From NCBI RefSeq assembly GCF_017354945.1, contig NZ_CP071503.1, positions 124,001-188,000 on the forward strand: 64,000 nt of DNA, in the 5' to 3' direction. The notes beneath the pieces are model-generated. The model was not told where the DNA came from. It ran no database searches and saw nothing but the letters and a program-made list of their open reading frames with translations. The position numbers and the translations under genes are program-made. Each line of letters starts with the position of its first letter. Within the stretch, counting starts at the first letter, position 1. Positions 1-9,135 of this stretch are shown piece after piece. The DNA is from Shewanella avicenniae. Its GTDB lineage: Bacteria; Pseudomonadota; Gammaproteobacteria; Enterobacterales; Shewanellaceae.

Positions 1-904
1 GTAACTGACTGGCCAGCACATTTGCACTGAGTACGATAGGTTGCATACATGCCATCACCTTGCCGTTAATTTCGGCGCAATCCCCAAGGGCGTAGATATT
101 GTCAACCGAAGTTCGCAGTGTCTTATCAACAACAATGCCTCGTTGCACCGCTAACCCGGCTTTTTTTGCAAGTTCTGTGTTGGGTACCAGTCCTGCGGCA
201 GAGATTATGCAGTCAGTTTTGTAGCGTAAGCCGTTTCTGGTCGTGGCAACTAGACAGCTTTGGTCATATTCAACACTGATGACATGGTCCAGACAGTCAA
301 TCTGGACCCCATCGTTCCGTAACTGCTGTTCAAGGGCTGTAGCGACAAAGTCAGGTATCATGCTGGCCATAAGATGGGGGCTCGGATCCAGTATCTGAAC
401 TTTCTTACCTGCGGAACAAAGATCCATCGCCAGTTCAGTACCAATAAGACCGCCGCCCATGATTAAGATTCGTTGTGCCTGTGTAACACGTTGTTCAGAA
501 ACACGATATTCTTCTAGGCTATTGAGCGTAATAACTTCTGCAGTCGCATCACCAGTCAATATAGGAACAAAGGTTTTGGCGCCGGTTGCTAAAACAAGCC
601 TGGAGTAGTGATAACAGATGCCATTAGCGGTAATGGTGTGATTGTCGGTATCAATCTTATCTACTCTGGTATTGGCAAAGATCTCAATTTTTTGCTGGGT
701 AGCAAATGCTTTTCCCGTCATAGTGATAAGGTCACTAGCCCTTTGCAGGCGGGTAAACACGTGGCTCAGATCCGGTTTGTTGTACTCGTCCCCGTTATCA
801 GCGGTAAATAACTGGATAGGCATATCGCTATTTTTACGACGAAGTGTTTTTATCAGTTGGTAAGCGGCAAAGCCGCTCCCAATAATAATCAGAGGAGGAT
901 ACAT
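1..904 (-). CDS. norW: NorW, flavorubredoxin NADH reductase (partial, C-terminus beyond window)
   Basis: FAD-dependent reductase that passes electrons from NADH to the rubredoxin centre of NorV for NO reduction in the cytoplasm. The frame is open from an ATG at 904 to the window edge, about 301 residues of a family near 380. Visible are the N-terminal dinucleotide motif GSGFAAYQ, the NADH-binding motif GGGLIGTELA, and the FAD motif YALGDCAE. The start overlaps the norV stop by one base (TGATG), so the two are translationally coupled in one operon. Loss of the C-terminus is only the window limit. Confidence 0.93.
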   Translation of the reverse strand, partial: MYPPLIIIGSGFAAYQLIKTLRRKNSDMPIQLFTADNGDEYNKPDLSHVFTRLQRASDLITMTGKAFATQQKIEIFANTRVDKIDTDNHTITANGICYHYSRLVLATGAKTFVPILTGDATAEVITLNSLEEYRVSEQRVTQAQRILIMGGGLIGTELAMDLCSAGKKVQILDPSPHLMASMIPDFVATALEQQLRNDGVQIDCLDHVISVEYDQSCLVATTRNGLRYKTDCIISAAGLVPNTELAKKAGLAVQRGIVVDKTLRTSVDNIYALGDCAEINGKVMACMQPIVLSANVLASQL

Positions 905-2361
905 CAGGCTGCCTCCTGGCCATTGTTCGCATGTTTAGCAAAGACTTCCTTACCCAGATTGCACTCTGGACAAAGGAAATAGTCTGGTACGTTGTCCCAC
1001 TGTGTACCAGGTTCAACGCCCTGATTGGGTTCGCCAATTGCAGGGTCGTAAATCCAATTACACACAGTACAAATCATGCACTGGCAATTTGTTGGGTGTA
1101 CCTTACTGTCAGAAGGTTCTGCCAATTCACTTGGTGCAGGTTTTGTCTCTATCAGTGTTTCGTTATTCAGTGCCCACTGCTTCGCAAGCTGACGGCCGTG
1201 TTCACGACATTCACGCATTGCTTTTCCATCTGGGCGCCATTTGGTTTTCAGGCTTAAGGCTGTTTCAAATCCTGCATCGGTCAAGCGGGCATGAATGCGG
1301 TCAACGGCACCTCCGTTCCAGCCATAACTGCCGAATGCAGCAGCTTTCTTGTTTTTGAAGCGCAGGCCTGTGATCTCTTCCAGCATACCGGCAATTTTGG
1401 GCATCATTACATTGTTCATGGTGGATGAGCCAACGAATATTCCTTTGGAGCGGAACACATTTGCCAGAATTTCGTTTTTATCGTGTTTAGATACGTTAAA
1501 TACTTTTACCGCCACTTGCGGGTCAATATCATGAATTCCCTGAGCAATTGCATCGGCCATCATGCGGGTGTTGTTAGACATTGAGTCGTAGAAAATGGTG
1601 ATCCGCTCTTCCTGATAGTTGTCTGCCCATTCAAGGTACTGATGAACAATTTGAGTCGGGTTATCACGCCACACGATACCGTGGGAGGTGGCGATCATAT
1701 CCACAGGTACATTAAGGCTTAGAACTTCTTTGATTTTCGCTGTCACTAGGTTGCTGAATGGCGTCAGGATATTGGAGTAGTAACGAAGGCACTGATCCAT
1801 CAATTCGTTTTGATCTACCTCATCGTTAAACAGGTGCTCATCGCAGTAATGCTGGCCGAAAGCATCATTACTGAATAGGACCGCATCGTCTGTCATATAG
1901 GTCATCATACTGTCAGGCCAGTGCAACATTGGGGCTTCAATGAAGATAAGTTGTTTTCCGTTACCGATATCAACACTGTCGCCAGTTTTGACGGTTTTGA
2001 AGTTCCACTCTGGATGGTGGTGATGTCCGACAATAGAGTCGATTGCTGCTTCAGTACAATAGATGGGAGTTCCCGGTATTTTTTCCATCAGTGCAGATAG
2101 AGCACCGGAGTGATCTTCCTCTGCATGGTTTACCACGATAAAGTCGATATCATTCAGATCTATCTCCATCTCTAGGTTCTGTAGGAACTGGTAGCTAAAA
2201 CGGTGATCAACCGTATCGATCAGTACGGTTTTCTCTTCACGGATCAGGTAACTGTTGTAGCTGGTTCCTTTTGTCATTTTATATTCTGTACCATGGAAAT
2301 CCTGAACTTCCCAGTCACGTTGTCCAACCCAGTGAATATTGTTTTTTACATGAATCGTCAT
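904..2361 (-). CDS. norV: NorV, anaerobic nitric oxide reductase flavorubredoxin
   Basis: Oxygen-sensitive cytoplasmic NO reductase (NO to N2O). It has 485 residues, the usual length. The N-terminal metallo-beta-lactamase-like di-iron domain carries H79, E81, D83 and H84 (motif HAEEDH). A flavodoxin domain follows from about residue 254 ([15 protein letters not shown]). A C-terminal rubredoxin has the pairs CTVC and CPEC. It is the first gene of norVW, read away from norR, with a sigma-54 promoter in the shared intergenic region. Architecture and gene order match the Escherichia coli norVW system. Confidence 0.97.
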   Translation of the reverse strand: MTIHVKNNIHWVGQRDWEVQDFHGTEYKMTKGTSYNSYLIREEKTVLIDTVDHRFSYQFLQNLEMEIDLNDIDFIVVNHAEEDHSGALSALMEKIPGTPIYCTEAAIDSIVGHHHHPEWNFKTVKTGDSVDIGNGKQLIFIEAPMLHWPDSMMTYMTDDAVLFSNDAFGQHYCDEHLFNDEVDQNELMDQCLRYYSNILTPFSNLVTAKIKEVLSLNVPVDMIATSHGIVWRDNPTQIVHQYLEWADNYQEERITIFYDSMSNNTRMMADAIAQGIHDIDPQVAVKVFNVSKHDKNEILANVFRSKGIFVGSSTMNNVMMPKIAGMLEEITGLRFKNKKAAAFGSYGWNGGAVDRIHARLTDAGFETALSLKTKWRPDGKAMRECREHGRQLAKQWALNNETLIETKPAPSELAEPSDSKVHPTNCQCMICTVCNWIYDPAIGEPNQGVEPGTQWDNVPDYFLCPECNLGKEVFAKHANNGQEAA

Positions 2362-2401
2362 TTTTTTACCCTAAATCAGTTGTGAAGGTTTGTCTTATAA
2401 G

Positions 2402-2417
2402 GGCATGAAGCGTGCCA
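2402..2417 (-). promoter_or_regulatory. Sigma-54 promoter of norVW
   Basis: On the minus strand the sequence reads TGGCACG-CTTC-ATGCC, with GG and GC in the -24/-12 spacing required for RpoN; only the first base of the -12 element departs from consensus. It lies about 40 bp upstream of the norV ATG, and the divergent gene is a NorR-type sigma-54 activator. Confidence 0.85.
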
Positions 2418-2438
2418 AAAAATTATCCCTTTCATATC

Positions 2439-2526
2439 ATCAAGATAACTTTATCAGCTTATTTTTTTTGTCATTTTGATATTTTGTTGTGATTATCAAT
2501 ATGATAATAATATTGTCGTTTAGATA
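2439..2526. promoter_or_regulatory. Candidate NorR enhancer region between norV and norR
   Basis: This AT-rich stretch upstream of the norV sigma-54 promoter contains a perfect 6-bp inverted repeat (TTATCA-ATA-TGATAA, 2493-2507). It also has imperfect GT-N7-A(T/A) half-matches beginning near 2470, 2489 and 2515. None has the full GT-N7-AC core seen upstream of hmp, so the exact sites are uncertain. Confidence 0.35.
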
Positions 2527-2550
2527 ATTTTTAAAGTTGAGGATATAGTC

Positions 2551-4104
2551 ATGGAACAGCTTGGTAACGCGTGGGTACAGGTTGCGCTGGACATAACTTC
2601 CGGTATTTCTGATCAGGACAGGTTTGACCGACTACTTTCTACTATCCGCCATACTCTGAAATGTGATGCTTCAGCCTTGTTACTATTCCGCAATCAGCAG
2701 TTTGTACCTTTGGCGATTAATGGACTAAGTGAGGATGTACTTGGGCGCAGGTTTGATATTGAGAAGCATCCCCGCCTTGAGGCCATAGCTAGGGCTGGAG
2801 ATATTGTGCGTTTTCCCCCCGATAGTGATCTGCCCGATCCCTATGACGGCTTGATACCCAATCATGAGGAGGAGCTCAAGGTTCACTCCTGTATCGGTCT
2901 GCCGCTAATGCTGGACGATCGTTTAATTGGTGCTGTTACCATCGACGCTTTTGATCCGGCTCAATTTGATTATTTTAACAATGATGATCTTCGGATTGTG
3001 AGTGCCTTGGCTGCCAGCAGCCTGAATACGGCCTTATTGATGGAGCAATTGGAACGGACTGCTGGGGTTGGAGCTGCATCCCCAAAGCGGTCAAGAAAAC
3101 TAAATTACCCTGAAGAGATTATTGGCCAGTCTTCACCAATGCTGGAGCTTAAATCTCAAATTGATGCAGTGGCAGATACTGATCTCTCGGTACTGATCAT
3201 GGGGGAAACGGGCGTAGGTAAGGAACTGGTAGCAAATGCGCTTCATAGCCAATCCCGTCGCTCGGACAATGCCTTGGTATACCTGAACTGCGCGGCGCTC
3301 CCGGAATCTGTGGCCGAAAGTGAGTTGTTTGGGCATGTAAAGGGGGCTTTTACTGGAGCCATTAGTAACCGTAAGGGTAAATTTGAACTGGCAGATAATG
3401 GCACCCTTTTTCTGGACGAAGTTGGTGAACTATCTCTTTCACTGCAGGCCAAACTACTCCGCGCTCTTCAGTATGGTGATATACAGCGAGTCGGCGATGA
3501 CCGGAATATCAAGGTAAATGTCCGAATTATTGCTGCCACTAACCGGGTAATGCATGAAGAGGTGAAGCAAGGTAATTTCAGAGCAGATCTGTACCATCGA
3601 CTGGGTGTCTTTCCTGTTTTTGTGCCTCCCTTGCGAGAACGTGATAAAGACGTTGTATTGCTTGCTGGCTTCTTCGCGGAGCGATGCGCACATAAGTTAG
3701 GTGTCGCCAATATCAGCCTAGATGCGGCAACCCTGACCGTTATTCAGAATTACAGCTGGCCCGGTAATGTCCGTGAACTGGAACATGCGATAAACAGAGC
3801 GTCAGTGATTGCAAAGTCTAATACCCAATCTGAGCAGATAATTCTGCTTCCGCACCATTTTAACTTTTCTATTGAGATGACAAACCAGCACGTTATTGAC
3901 TCCCTGCCAGTTGACGGTGGGTGGGTAACTAATACAACTGAGTATCTGCACCTAGGATTAAAAGAGGCCATTGATCTATTTCAGACACAGCTTGTGCAGA
4001 GTGCTTATCTGGAGAATGATAAGAAGCTAAGTGCTACTGCAGAGCAGTTGAAAGTCAATCCGGGTAATTTGCACCGGTTAATGAAACGTCTCAACTTAAA
4101 ATAA
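2551..4104 (+). CDS. norR: NorR, NO-responsive sigma-54 activator
   Basis: Enhancer-binding protein of 517 residues. The N-terminal GAF domain senses NO through a non-heme iron. The ligand set known from E. coli NorR is present: R75, D96, D99, C114 and D132 (the last two shifted by one). The AAA+ domain has Walker A GETGVGKE, the sigma-54-contacting GAFTGA loop and FLDEVGEL. A Fis-type helix-turn-helix closes the protein. An AGGA-type ribosome site precedes the ATG. It is divergent from norVW, which it very likely activates. Confidence 0.96.
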   Translation: MEQLGNAWVQVALDITSGISDQDRFDRLLSTIRHTLKCDASALLLFRNQQFVPLAINGLSEDVLGRRFDIEKHPRLEAIARAGDIVRFPPDSDLPDPYDGLIPNHEEELKVHSCIGLPLMLDDRLIGAVTIDAFDPAQFDYFNNDDLRIVSALAASSLNTALLMEQLERTAGVGAASPKRSRKLNYPEEIIGQSSPMLELKSQIDAVADTDLSVLIMGETGVGKELVANALHSQSRRSDNALVYLNCAALPESVAESELFGHVKGAFTGAISNRKGKFELADNGTLFLDEVGELSLSLQAKLLRALQYGDIQRVGDDRNIKVNVRIIAATNRVMHEEVKQGNFRADLYHRLGVFPVFVPPLRERDKDVVLLAGFFAERCAHKLGVANISLDAATLTVIQNYSWPGNVRELEHAINRASVIAKSNTQSEQIILLPHHFNFSIEMTNQHVIDSLPVDGGWVTNTTEYLHLGLKEAIDLFQTQLVQSAYLENDKKLSATAEQLKVNPGNLHRLMKRLNLK

Positions 4105-4579
4105 CGATTTTGTAACCATTTGACACTAATGGAATTGGTCTACAATTTCGTATCATTCAAGTTCCTCGTGACGTAATTGGAATTTTCCACAGCTAAGTTT
4201 AATACATTCAACCAGTGTTCTTTCTGCTCTCCTTGATCTAGCTGGCTGTTGGCCCTTAGACGACTCGCTAGTTCTTGGAACGTCGGAATATCAAAGGACG
4301 ATGCTCATGGACAGAGTATTTGGAACGAAAACCTTCGTAATGGAAATCTATTGGCAGCACCAAGCCTATGCTATCTACCAACGCCGTTATAGCGATGGCA
4401 TTTATGTCCCTAACTCCATTTGGTAAGGCCTGAGATTTCTCAAATATTCATGCAATCAAGAGATGTCTTAATAACATGCAGATTTTGTTGTGCTACAAAA
4501 ATGCCGCAACGCATCATTACTTCAGTAAATCCCACTGTCACCTGATGAGAAGCCGTGGCAAGCCTGTTCGACTCGAATA
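4105..4579. other. Non-coding stretch between norR and hmp, probably decayed DNA
   Basis: Convergent intergenic region with no intact gene recognised. On the minus strand 4304-4140 is open for about 54 codons and reads protein-like (contains FDIPTFQELASRLRAN), but it has no start codon and no recognised family. On the plus strand 4308-4427 is another short open segment. These may be remnants of lost genes. Confidence 0.3.
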
Positions 4580-4614
4580 CAAAAAGACGCCCAACTAATT
4601 TAGTTAAGCGTCTT
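4580..4614 (-). terminator. Rho-independent terminator, distal to hmp
   Basis: Arms AAGACGC (4584-4590) and GCGTCTT (4608-4614) pair, with further pairing AACTAA/TTAGTT inside. On the minus strand the stem is followed by a T-run. It is a second terminator downstream of hmp. Confidence 0.6.
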
Positions 4615-4641
4615 GTTATGTTTGAGCTGCTTTATAATGTT

Positions 4642-4666
4642 AAAAAGGGACTGCTCATGCTCCCTT
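4642..4666 (-). terminator. Rho-independent terminator of hmp
   Basis: Arms AAGGGA (4645-4650) and TCCCTT (4661-4666). On the minus strand a T-run follows directly. It starts 13 bp after the hmp stop codon. Confidence 0.7.
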
Positions 4667-4678
4667 TAGCTAAATGGT

Positions 4679-5863
4679 TTATACGCCGCCAGAACCAAAA
4701 GCTTCCGCGAAAATTTGCGTTTCTGGTACACCGTGGGCTTTTAACTCTGAAAGATAATGACGCATAAACGCAGCAGGGCCGCACAGGTAATACTCTGCAT
4801 CATGTGGTGCTTCAGGTAGGACATCGGTTAACGCAAATGGTGCGGGGCGGGCATGTTGATCCTGTGCGTCAGTTTGATCATAGAAGTAATGTACTTTTGC
4901 CCCGTTTTCGGCCAATGAATCGCTGACGTCTCTAAACGCATGTACATGACGGTTACGCGCTGAATGTACGAAATGGATATCACGCTTACCTTGTTGTGCC
5001 AACGTACGACTAATAGCAATCATTGGTGTAATACCGACACCTCCGCTGAGCAATACTACTGGACGTTCGGAAGATTGTTGTAGGACGAATTCGCCTGCTG
5101 GCGCAGATAACTCAACAATCTGCCCCACATCATATTGGCTGTGCAGCAGATTGGAAACTTTGCCTTCGGGTGAGGTTTCTCCGGCACCTTGGCGTTTAAC
5201 TGAAATACGCAGTGCACTACCACCGGCAATGTCTGACAAGCTGTATTGGCGAGGTTGGAAAATCCCTAACTCTTCAACATATACTCGGACGCTAATATAC
5301 TGGCCGGGTTGATAGTTCGGCAGACGGCCTCCATCAATAGGTTGCAGATAGAAAGATGTTATTTCTTCACTTTCAGGCTGTTTGCGCACGATACGGAAGG
5401 GTTTCCAGCCACTCCAACCTCCAGTGTTATCAACACTTTGCTGATAAAGCGTATTTTCCAACCCAATAAACAATTGTGCTAATTCGCCATAGGCTGCCGC
5501 CCAAGCATCAATCAATTCGGCGGAGGCCGCGTCGCCGAGGACTTCTTGAATACTGGTCAATAAATGTTTGCCAACAATCGCATAGTGCTCGGCGCGAATA
5601 CCTAAGCTCACATGTTTATGGGCAATACGTTCGACCACAGGGAGTAATACTGAGGGATCATCGATATGTTGAGCGTAGGCAAGTACGGCACCTGCCAGTG
5701 CTTGTTGTTGACGACCGGCGCCCTGATGCCCCTGATTGAAGATGTGTTTTAGTTCGGGATTATGGCTTAGCATCCGCTGATAGAAATGGCTAGTTAAGGC
5801 GACACCGCTGCTTTGTAATACTGGTATAGTCGCGCGAACCAAAGCTTTTTGCTGTTCATTCAT
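4679..5863 (-). CDS. hmp: Hmp, flavohemoglobin nitric oxide dioxygenase
   Basis: Converts NO and oxygen to nitrate using NAD(P)H, in the cytoplasm. It has 394 residues (E. coli has 396). The N-terminal globin domain carries Y28 on the distal side and H84 as proximal heme ligand. The FAD domain contains RQYSLSD, and the NAD domain contains LLSGGVGITPM and YLCGPAAFM. I chose the ATG at 5863 because AGGAG lies at the right distance before it; an upstream in-frame start at 5893 lacks this support. It is divergent from a second NorR-like gene and preceded by a sigma-54 promoter, suggesting NO-induced expression. Confidence 0.96.
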   Translation of the reverse strand: MNEQQKALVRATIPVLQSSGVALTSHFYQRMLSHNPELKHIFNQGHQGAGRQQQALAGAVLAYAQHIDDPSVLLPVVERIAHKHVSLGIRAEHYAIVGKHLLTSIQEVLGDAASAELIDAWAAAYGELAQLFIGLENTLYQQSVDNTGGWSGWKPFRIVRKQPESEEITSFYLQPIDGGRLPNYQPGQYISVRVYVEELGIFQPRQYSLSDIAGGSALRISVKRQGAGETSPEGKVSNLLHSQYDVGQIVELSAPAGEFVLQQSSERPVVLLSGGVGITPMIAISRTLAQQGKRDIHFVHSARNRHVHAFRDVSDSLAENGAKVHYFYDQTDAQDQHARPAPFALTDVLPEAPHDAEYYLCGPAAFMRHYLSELKAHGVPETQIFAEAFGSGGV

Positions 5864-5973
5864 AAACTTCAACTCCTGAAAATGAAAATGCAATCACCGA
5901 GATGTGATGCCAAAGCAGTGACGTCATTACGGGTTAATTCATACTGAGGCGTTCACTGTTCTGCTTGGTCTAT

Positions 5974-5989
5974 ATCAAACGACGTGCCA
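5974..5989 (-). promoter_or_regulatory. Sigma-54 promoter of hmp
   Basis: The minus strand reads TGGCACG-TCGT-TTGAT. The -24 element is perfect and the -12 element has TTG followed by A instead of C. It lies about 110 bp upstream of the hmp start and below three NorR-type boxes, which is the normal layout for an RpoN promoter. Confidence 0.8.
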
Positions 5990-6032
5990 AGTGTTAATTA
6001 GTTGAAATATATAGAAATGAATATTTTTATAT

Positions 6033-6087
6033 GGTGAATTTCACCCTATAATTATGGGTATAATTTACCATTAGGGTAAAATGAACC
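6033..6087. promoter_or_regulatory. Three tandem NorR-type boxes, GGT-N7-ACC
   Basis: Three 13-bp sites share the GGT-N7-ACC core: GGTGAATTTCACC (6033-6045), GGTATAATTTACC (6057-6069) and GGTAAAATGAACC (6075-6087). The core matches the known NorR consensus GT-N7-AC, and three enhancer sites are also the number used by E. coli NorR. The third site touches the start codon of the adjacent regulator gene at 6088, so its own expression is probably affected by binding. Confidence 0.8.
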
Positions 6088-7626
6088 ATGTTATTCCCAT
6101 TAGATTTTCGTGACTTAAAGCTCGAGTTGTCACCGCCGGTTCGTTTACAGCGTTTCGTTGATCAGGTTCAACAGTTGTTAGACTGTAACGCAGTCGGACT
6201 GCTACAACTTGATGGCGACATTCTGAAACCTGTGGCTCTCGCAGGTTTAGTGACTACAACCAGTGGACGCCGTTTTGCAGTGGCTCATCATCCACGGTTG
6301 TCGGCTATTTTATCGCAACGCAAACTAGTACATTTTGCTCCCGACAGTGCTCTACCAGATCCCTATGATGGATTGTTAGCTACACAGCAAGGAGTGCCGC
6401 TGCCGGTACATGACTGTATGGGCATTAGTTTATGGCCCGATGGTAAATGTTGGGGGGTGTTAACGCTTGACTCCCTGTATAAAGGCCATTTTAGCGCCGA
6501 GCAGATAGCGTTCATACCGCAACTTGCGGTGTATTGTGAAACCATCCTAAGAGTTAATCGACTTGAAAGTGAAATGCGGGCATTACGACAGTTTGATGAG
6601 CAACTGAAACAGGACAATGGTAGCATTTCCGCTAGTCAAGAGCTGATTGGGCAGCATCCACAGGTACAAAACTTATTGAAAGAGCTAGATGTTGTGGCGA
6701 CTTCAGATCTACCTGTATTACTCCAAGGGGAAACGGGCGTTGGTAAAGAGCTATTTGCCTGGCGCTTACATCAGCGTTCCCAGCGTAAAGTTGCTCCAAT
6801 GATCCACGTCAATTGTGCTGCTCTGCCGGAAACATTGGTTGAAAGTGAGTTGTTCGGCCATGTCAAAGGTGCATTTTCTGGGGCCGCATCAGAACGTGCT
6901 GGTCGCGTGGAATCTGCCGATGGTGGCACGTTGTTTCTTGATGAAATAGGTGAGCTGCCGTTGACCGTTCAAGCCAAGCTATTGAGAACACTACAAAACG
7001 GTGAAATCCAGCGCTTAGGCGCAGATAAACCAATAAAAGTAGATGTGCGTATTGTTGCCGCCACGAACCGGGACTTGGCAGAGATGGTCAAACGAGGAGA
7101 TTTTCGCGCCGATTTATACCATCGCCTTTCCGTGTATCCGGTGGTCATACCGCCACTAAGAGAACGCGGTGATGATATCCTGTTGTTAGCAGGTTATTTT
7201 GTGGAATTGAATCGTAGTCGCTTCAGTTTTCGCAGTTTACGTTTGGCACCTGCGACGGAGCAGTTGTTGCAGCGCTATCCATGGCCAGGGAATGTACGTG
7301 AGCTAGAACATGTTATCAGCCGAGCAGCTTTGCGCACAGTAAGTCAAGGTGCCAATAAGACCGAAATTGTCACCATAGAACCGCGTCATTTGGATCAAGA
7401 ATTGCTTACGTATCCTCGTGATTTTAGTCAAGCTCTCGATAGCACGTCGCTTGAACCGTCAGTGCTCTCAGGACGTTCATTAAAGGACAGTATCGAAGAT
7501 TTCCAACGTCAGCTTATCCAACAGACTTTGGCAACAACGCAAGATAATTGGGCGGAAGCTGCCCGTTTATTAAAGCTTGATCCTAGCAATTTACATAAAC
7601 TCGCGAGGCGGCTTGGGCTGAAATGA
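6088..7626 (+). CDS. Second NorR-type NO-sensing sigma-54 activator
   Basis: This 512-residue paralogue of NorR is divergent from hmp. The GAF domain keeps the iron-ligand pattern (R70, D91, D94, C110, D128). The AAA+ domain has GETGVGKE and FLDEIGEL, and a Fis-type helix-turn-helix ends the protein ([15 protein letters not shown]). The sigma-54 contact loop reads GAFSGA instead of the near-invariant GAFTGA. There is little Shine-Dalgarno before the ATG (an AGGG about 12 bases away), and a NorR-type box abuts the start, so expression is probably low and self-limited. It likely controls hmp. Confidence 0.92.
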   Translation: MLFPLDFRDLKLELSPPVRLQRFVDQVQQLLDCNAVGLLQLDGDILKPVALAGLVTTTSGRRFAVAHHPRLSAILSQRKLVHFAPDSALPDPYDGLLATQQGVPLPVHDCMGISLWPDGKCWGVLTLDSLYKGHFSAEQIAFIPQLAVYCETILRVNRLESEMRALRQFDEQLKQDNGSISASQELIGQHPQVQNLLKELDVVATSDLPVLLQGETGVGKELFAWRLHQRSQRKVAPMIHVNCAALPETLVESELFGHVKGAFSGAASERAGRVESADGGTLFLDEIGELPLTVQAKLLRTLQNGEIQRLGADKPIKVDVRIVAATNRDLAEMVKRGDFRADLYHRLSVYPVVIPPLRERGDDILLLAGYFVELNRSRFSFRSLRLAPATEQLLQRYPWPGNVRELEHVISRAALRTVSQGANKTEIVTIEPRHLDQELLTYPRDFSQALDSTSLEPSVLSGRSLKDSIEDFQRQLIQQTLATTQDNWAEAARLLKLDPSNLHKLARRLGLK

Positions 7627-7683
7627 CATTTTTAAACATAATCAGTGTTAAAAAGCTGCAGAGGCATGAAGAAAATCTAGCTT

Positions 7684-7715
7684 ATTCCCCATCCCTAAAT
7701 ATCAGGATGGGGAAT
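7684..7715. terminator. Strong hairpin between convergent norR-like gene and nrfA
   Basis: Perfect 11-bp arms ATTCCCCATCC (7684-7694) and GGATGGGGAAT (7705-7715) around a 10-nt loop. No clean T-run follows on either strand, but its place between two convergent stop codons suggests a bidirectional terminator. Confidence 0.6.
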
Positions 7716-7728
7716 ATCATGCCGTTAG

Positions 7729-9135
7729 TTAGTAACCGCGCTGGGTAACCGGATCCCAATGCTTATTGATTTCTTCCTCAATGAACGCCTTTTTCTCACG
7801 GACTAATTCTGCTTCATCTATCCCCACGGCTTGTTGGGCTTTGGCTTTGCTACTGATGTCGGGATAATAGACATGCTCGACTTTGAGTTGCCTCAATATT
7901 TTTGATAAAGAGCTACGTGCGCTCTTTGCCTGTTCGATAGCTTTATTGAGCAACTGTTTACCTTCCTCTGGGTTATGAGCGTAAATTCCGTGTGATGACA
8001 TGGCAAAATCCCAGCGCCATTGGCTGTGACGAATGTCCATTATGGCGTCATTCATCTGTTCCCAAGTCGCGCCGGCGCCCCATGCGGCTTTGGCCTCATA
8101 GTGCGCCTTAACCAGTAGTTCTTCTACGTCTTTTGCCTTAGCATTTATCTCGTGTTTCAAGTCCGTTAGGCGTTGCGCCATTTTTTCTTGGCTGCTATGG
8201 CAGCCTTTGCAACTGCTCTTAAAGTAGGGCAGAGCTTTATCAACTTTATGGTTAGTAAACACTTTACCATTTTCATCGATTGCTTCAGGCATGTGACAGG
8301 TGACGCAGGTTACACCAAGTTCCGCATGTTTACTGCGATTCCAGTGTTCATACTCTGGGTGACGAGCTTTAAGCATTGGCGTTTTTGAAATCGGATGGAT
8401 CCACTCATAGAATCGACGAGTGTCGTAATATTTTTCTATGTCATCAGCGGTATTACCAAAGATCCAAGGGATGTTAACAACATTGCTCTTTTCTGGGCGA
8501 AAATAATAAGTAACGTGGCATTGCCCGCAGACTTGAGCACCTTGAACCGTGGCACTTTGCTGTTCAAAGGGTTGATGGATTTTGGCCATTGCGTCACGGG
8601 CGTGAGGTCGTGGCAACGTTAGCTTTTCTGAGCCAGATTCATGACAGTCACTGCAATACACCACATTTTTTATTTCAGTGCCTAAATCGGTAAAGTTTTT
8701 CGCTGCATAACCTTCAAAGCCAAGTTCGCCTATCAGGCGTGGTGCATCCGGAGTTTTACATGTCCAGCAACTCGCAGATAGCCCTTTCTCTACCGCCTTT
8801 GGCGCAACGCCGGTGCGGAGCGTATGACTCACATCGGCTACAGCAAACTGATGGCCACGAGGTGTGTGGTATTCCTTTGCGTACGAAGACCCTGCCCAAA
8901 GAATGACATTTCGCGGGTTGTTTGCTAGTACATCTTCTCGCTCTGATTGCTCCTGCGTCGCTTCCCACGTTTTGTACTGCTTTGGGTAGGATTTAGCTAT
9001 ATCAGTTGTTCCATCGGTTGCAACAGCATTGCCGGAGGCACCAAGCAAAATGAATAACCACAGTTTTAGGTTCAGAGGCGACATTATTTTCATAGATGGT
9101 CTCACGTTCAATTTATCCAAAGTGTTTTGCATCAT
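7729..9135 (-). CDS. nrfA: NrfA, pentaheme cytochrome c nitrite reductase
   Basis: Periplasmic enzyme reducing nitrite, and also NO, to ammonium. Heme sites in order are CWTCK (123-127, the lysine-ligated catalytic heme diagnostic of NrfA), CSDCH (161-165), CGQCH (203-207), CVTCH (277-281) and CKGCH (309-313). A signal peptide ends around ASGNAVA. Length 468 is usual. The first ATG (9135) overlaps the nnrS stop codon, suggesting coupling; an internal ATG at 9093 would give a more typical signal peptide but has a weak ribosome site. No nrfBCD-like partners are nearby, and the NO-defence setting suggests NO reduction as its main task. Confidence 0.95.
   Translation of the reverse strand: MMQNTLDKLNVRPSMKIMSPLNLKLWLFILLGASGNAVATDGTTDIAKSYPKQYKTWEATQEQSEREDVLANNPRNVILWAGSSYAKEYHTPRGHQFAVADVSHTLRTGVAPKAVEKGLSASCWTCKTPDAPRLIGELGFEGYAAKNFTDLGTEIKNVVYCSDCHESGSEKLTLPRPHARDAMAKIHQPFEQQSATVQGAQVCGQCHVTYYFRPEKSNVVNIPWIFGNTADDIEKYYDTRRFYEWIHPISKTPMLKARHPEYEHWNRSKHAELGVTCVTCHMPEAIDENGKVFTNHKVDKALPYFKSSCKGCHSSQEKMAQRLTDLKHEINAKAKDVEELLVKAHYEAKAAWGAGATWEQMNDAIMDIRHSQWRWDFAMSSHGIYAHNPEEGKQLLNKAIEQAKSARSSLSKILRQLKVEHVYYPDISSKAKAQQAVGIDEAELVREKKAFIEEEINKHWDPVTQRGY

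Noticed and set aside
4105..4150. AACCATTTGACA as a possible left-end TnsB repeat
   Set aside because: It is a single partial match without further repeats or a TGT tip.
4560..4585. GTTCGACTC resembling a tRNA T-loop next to a terminator
   Set aside because: No acceptor, D or anticodon arm could be found upstream.
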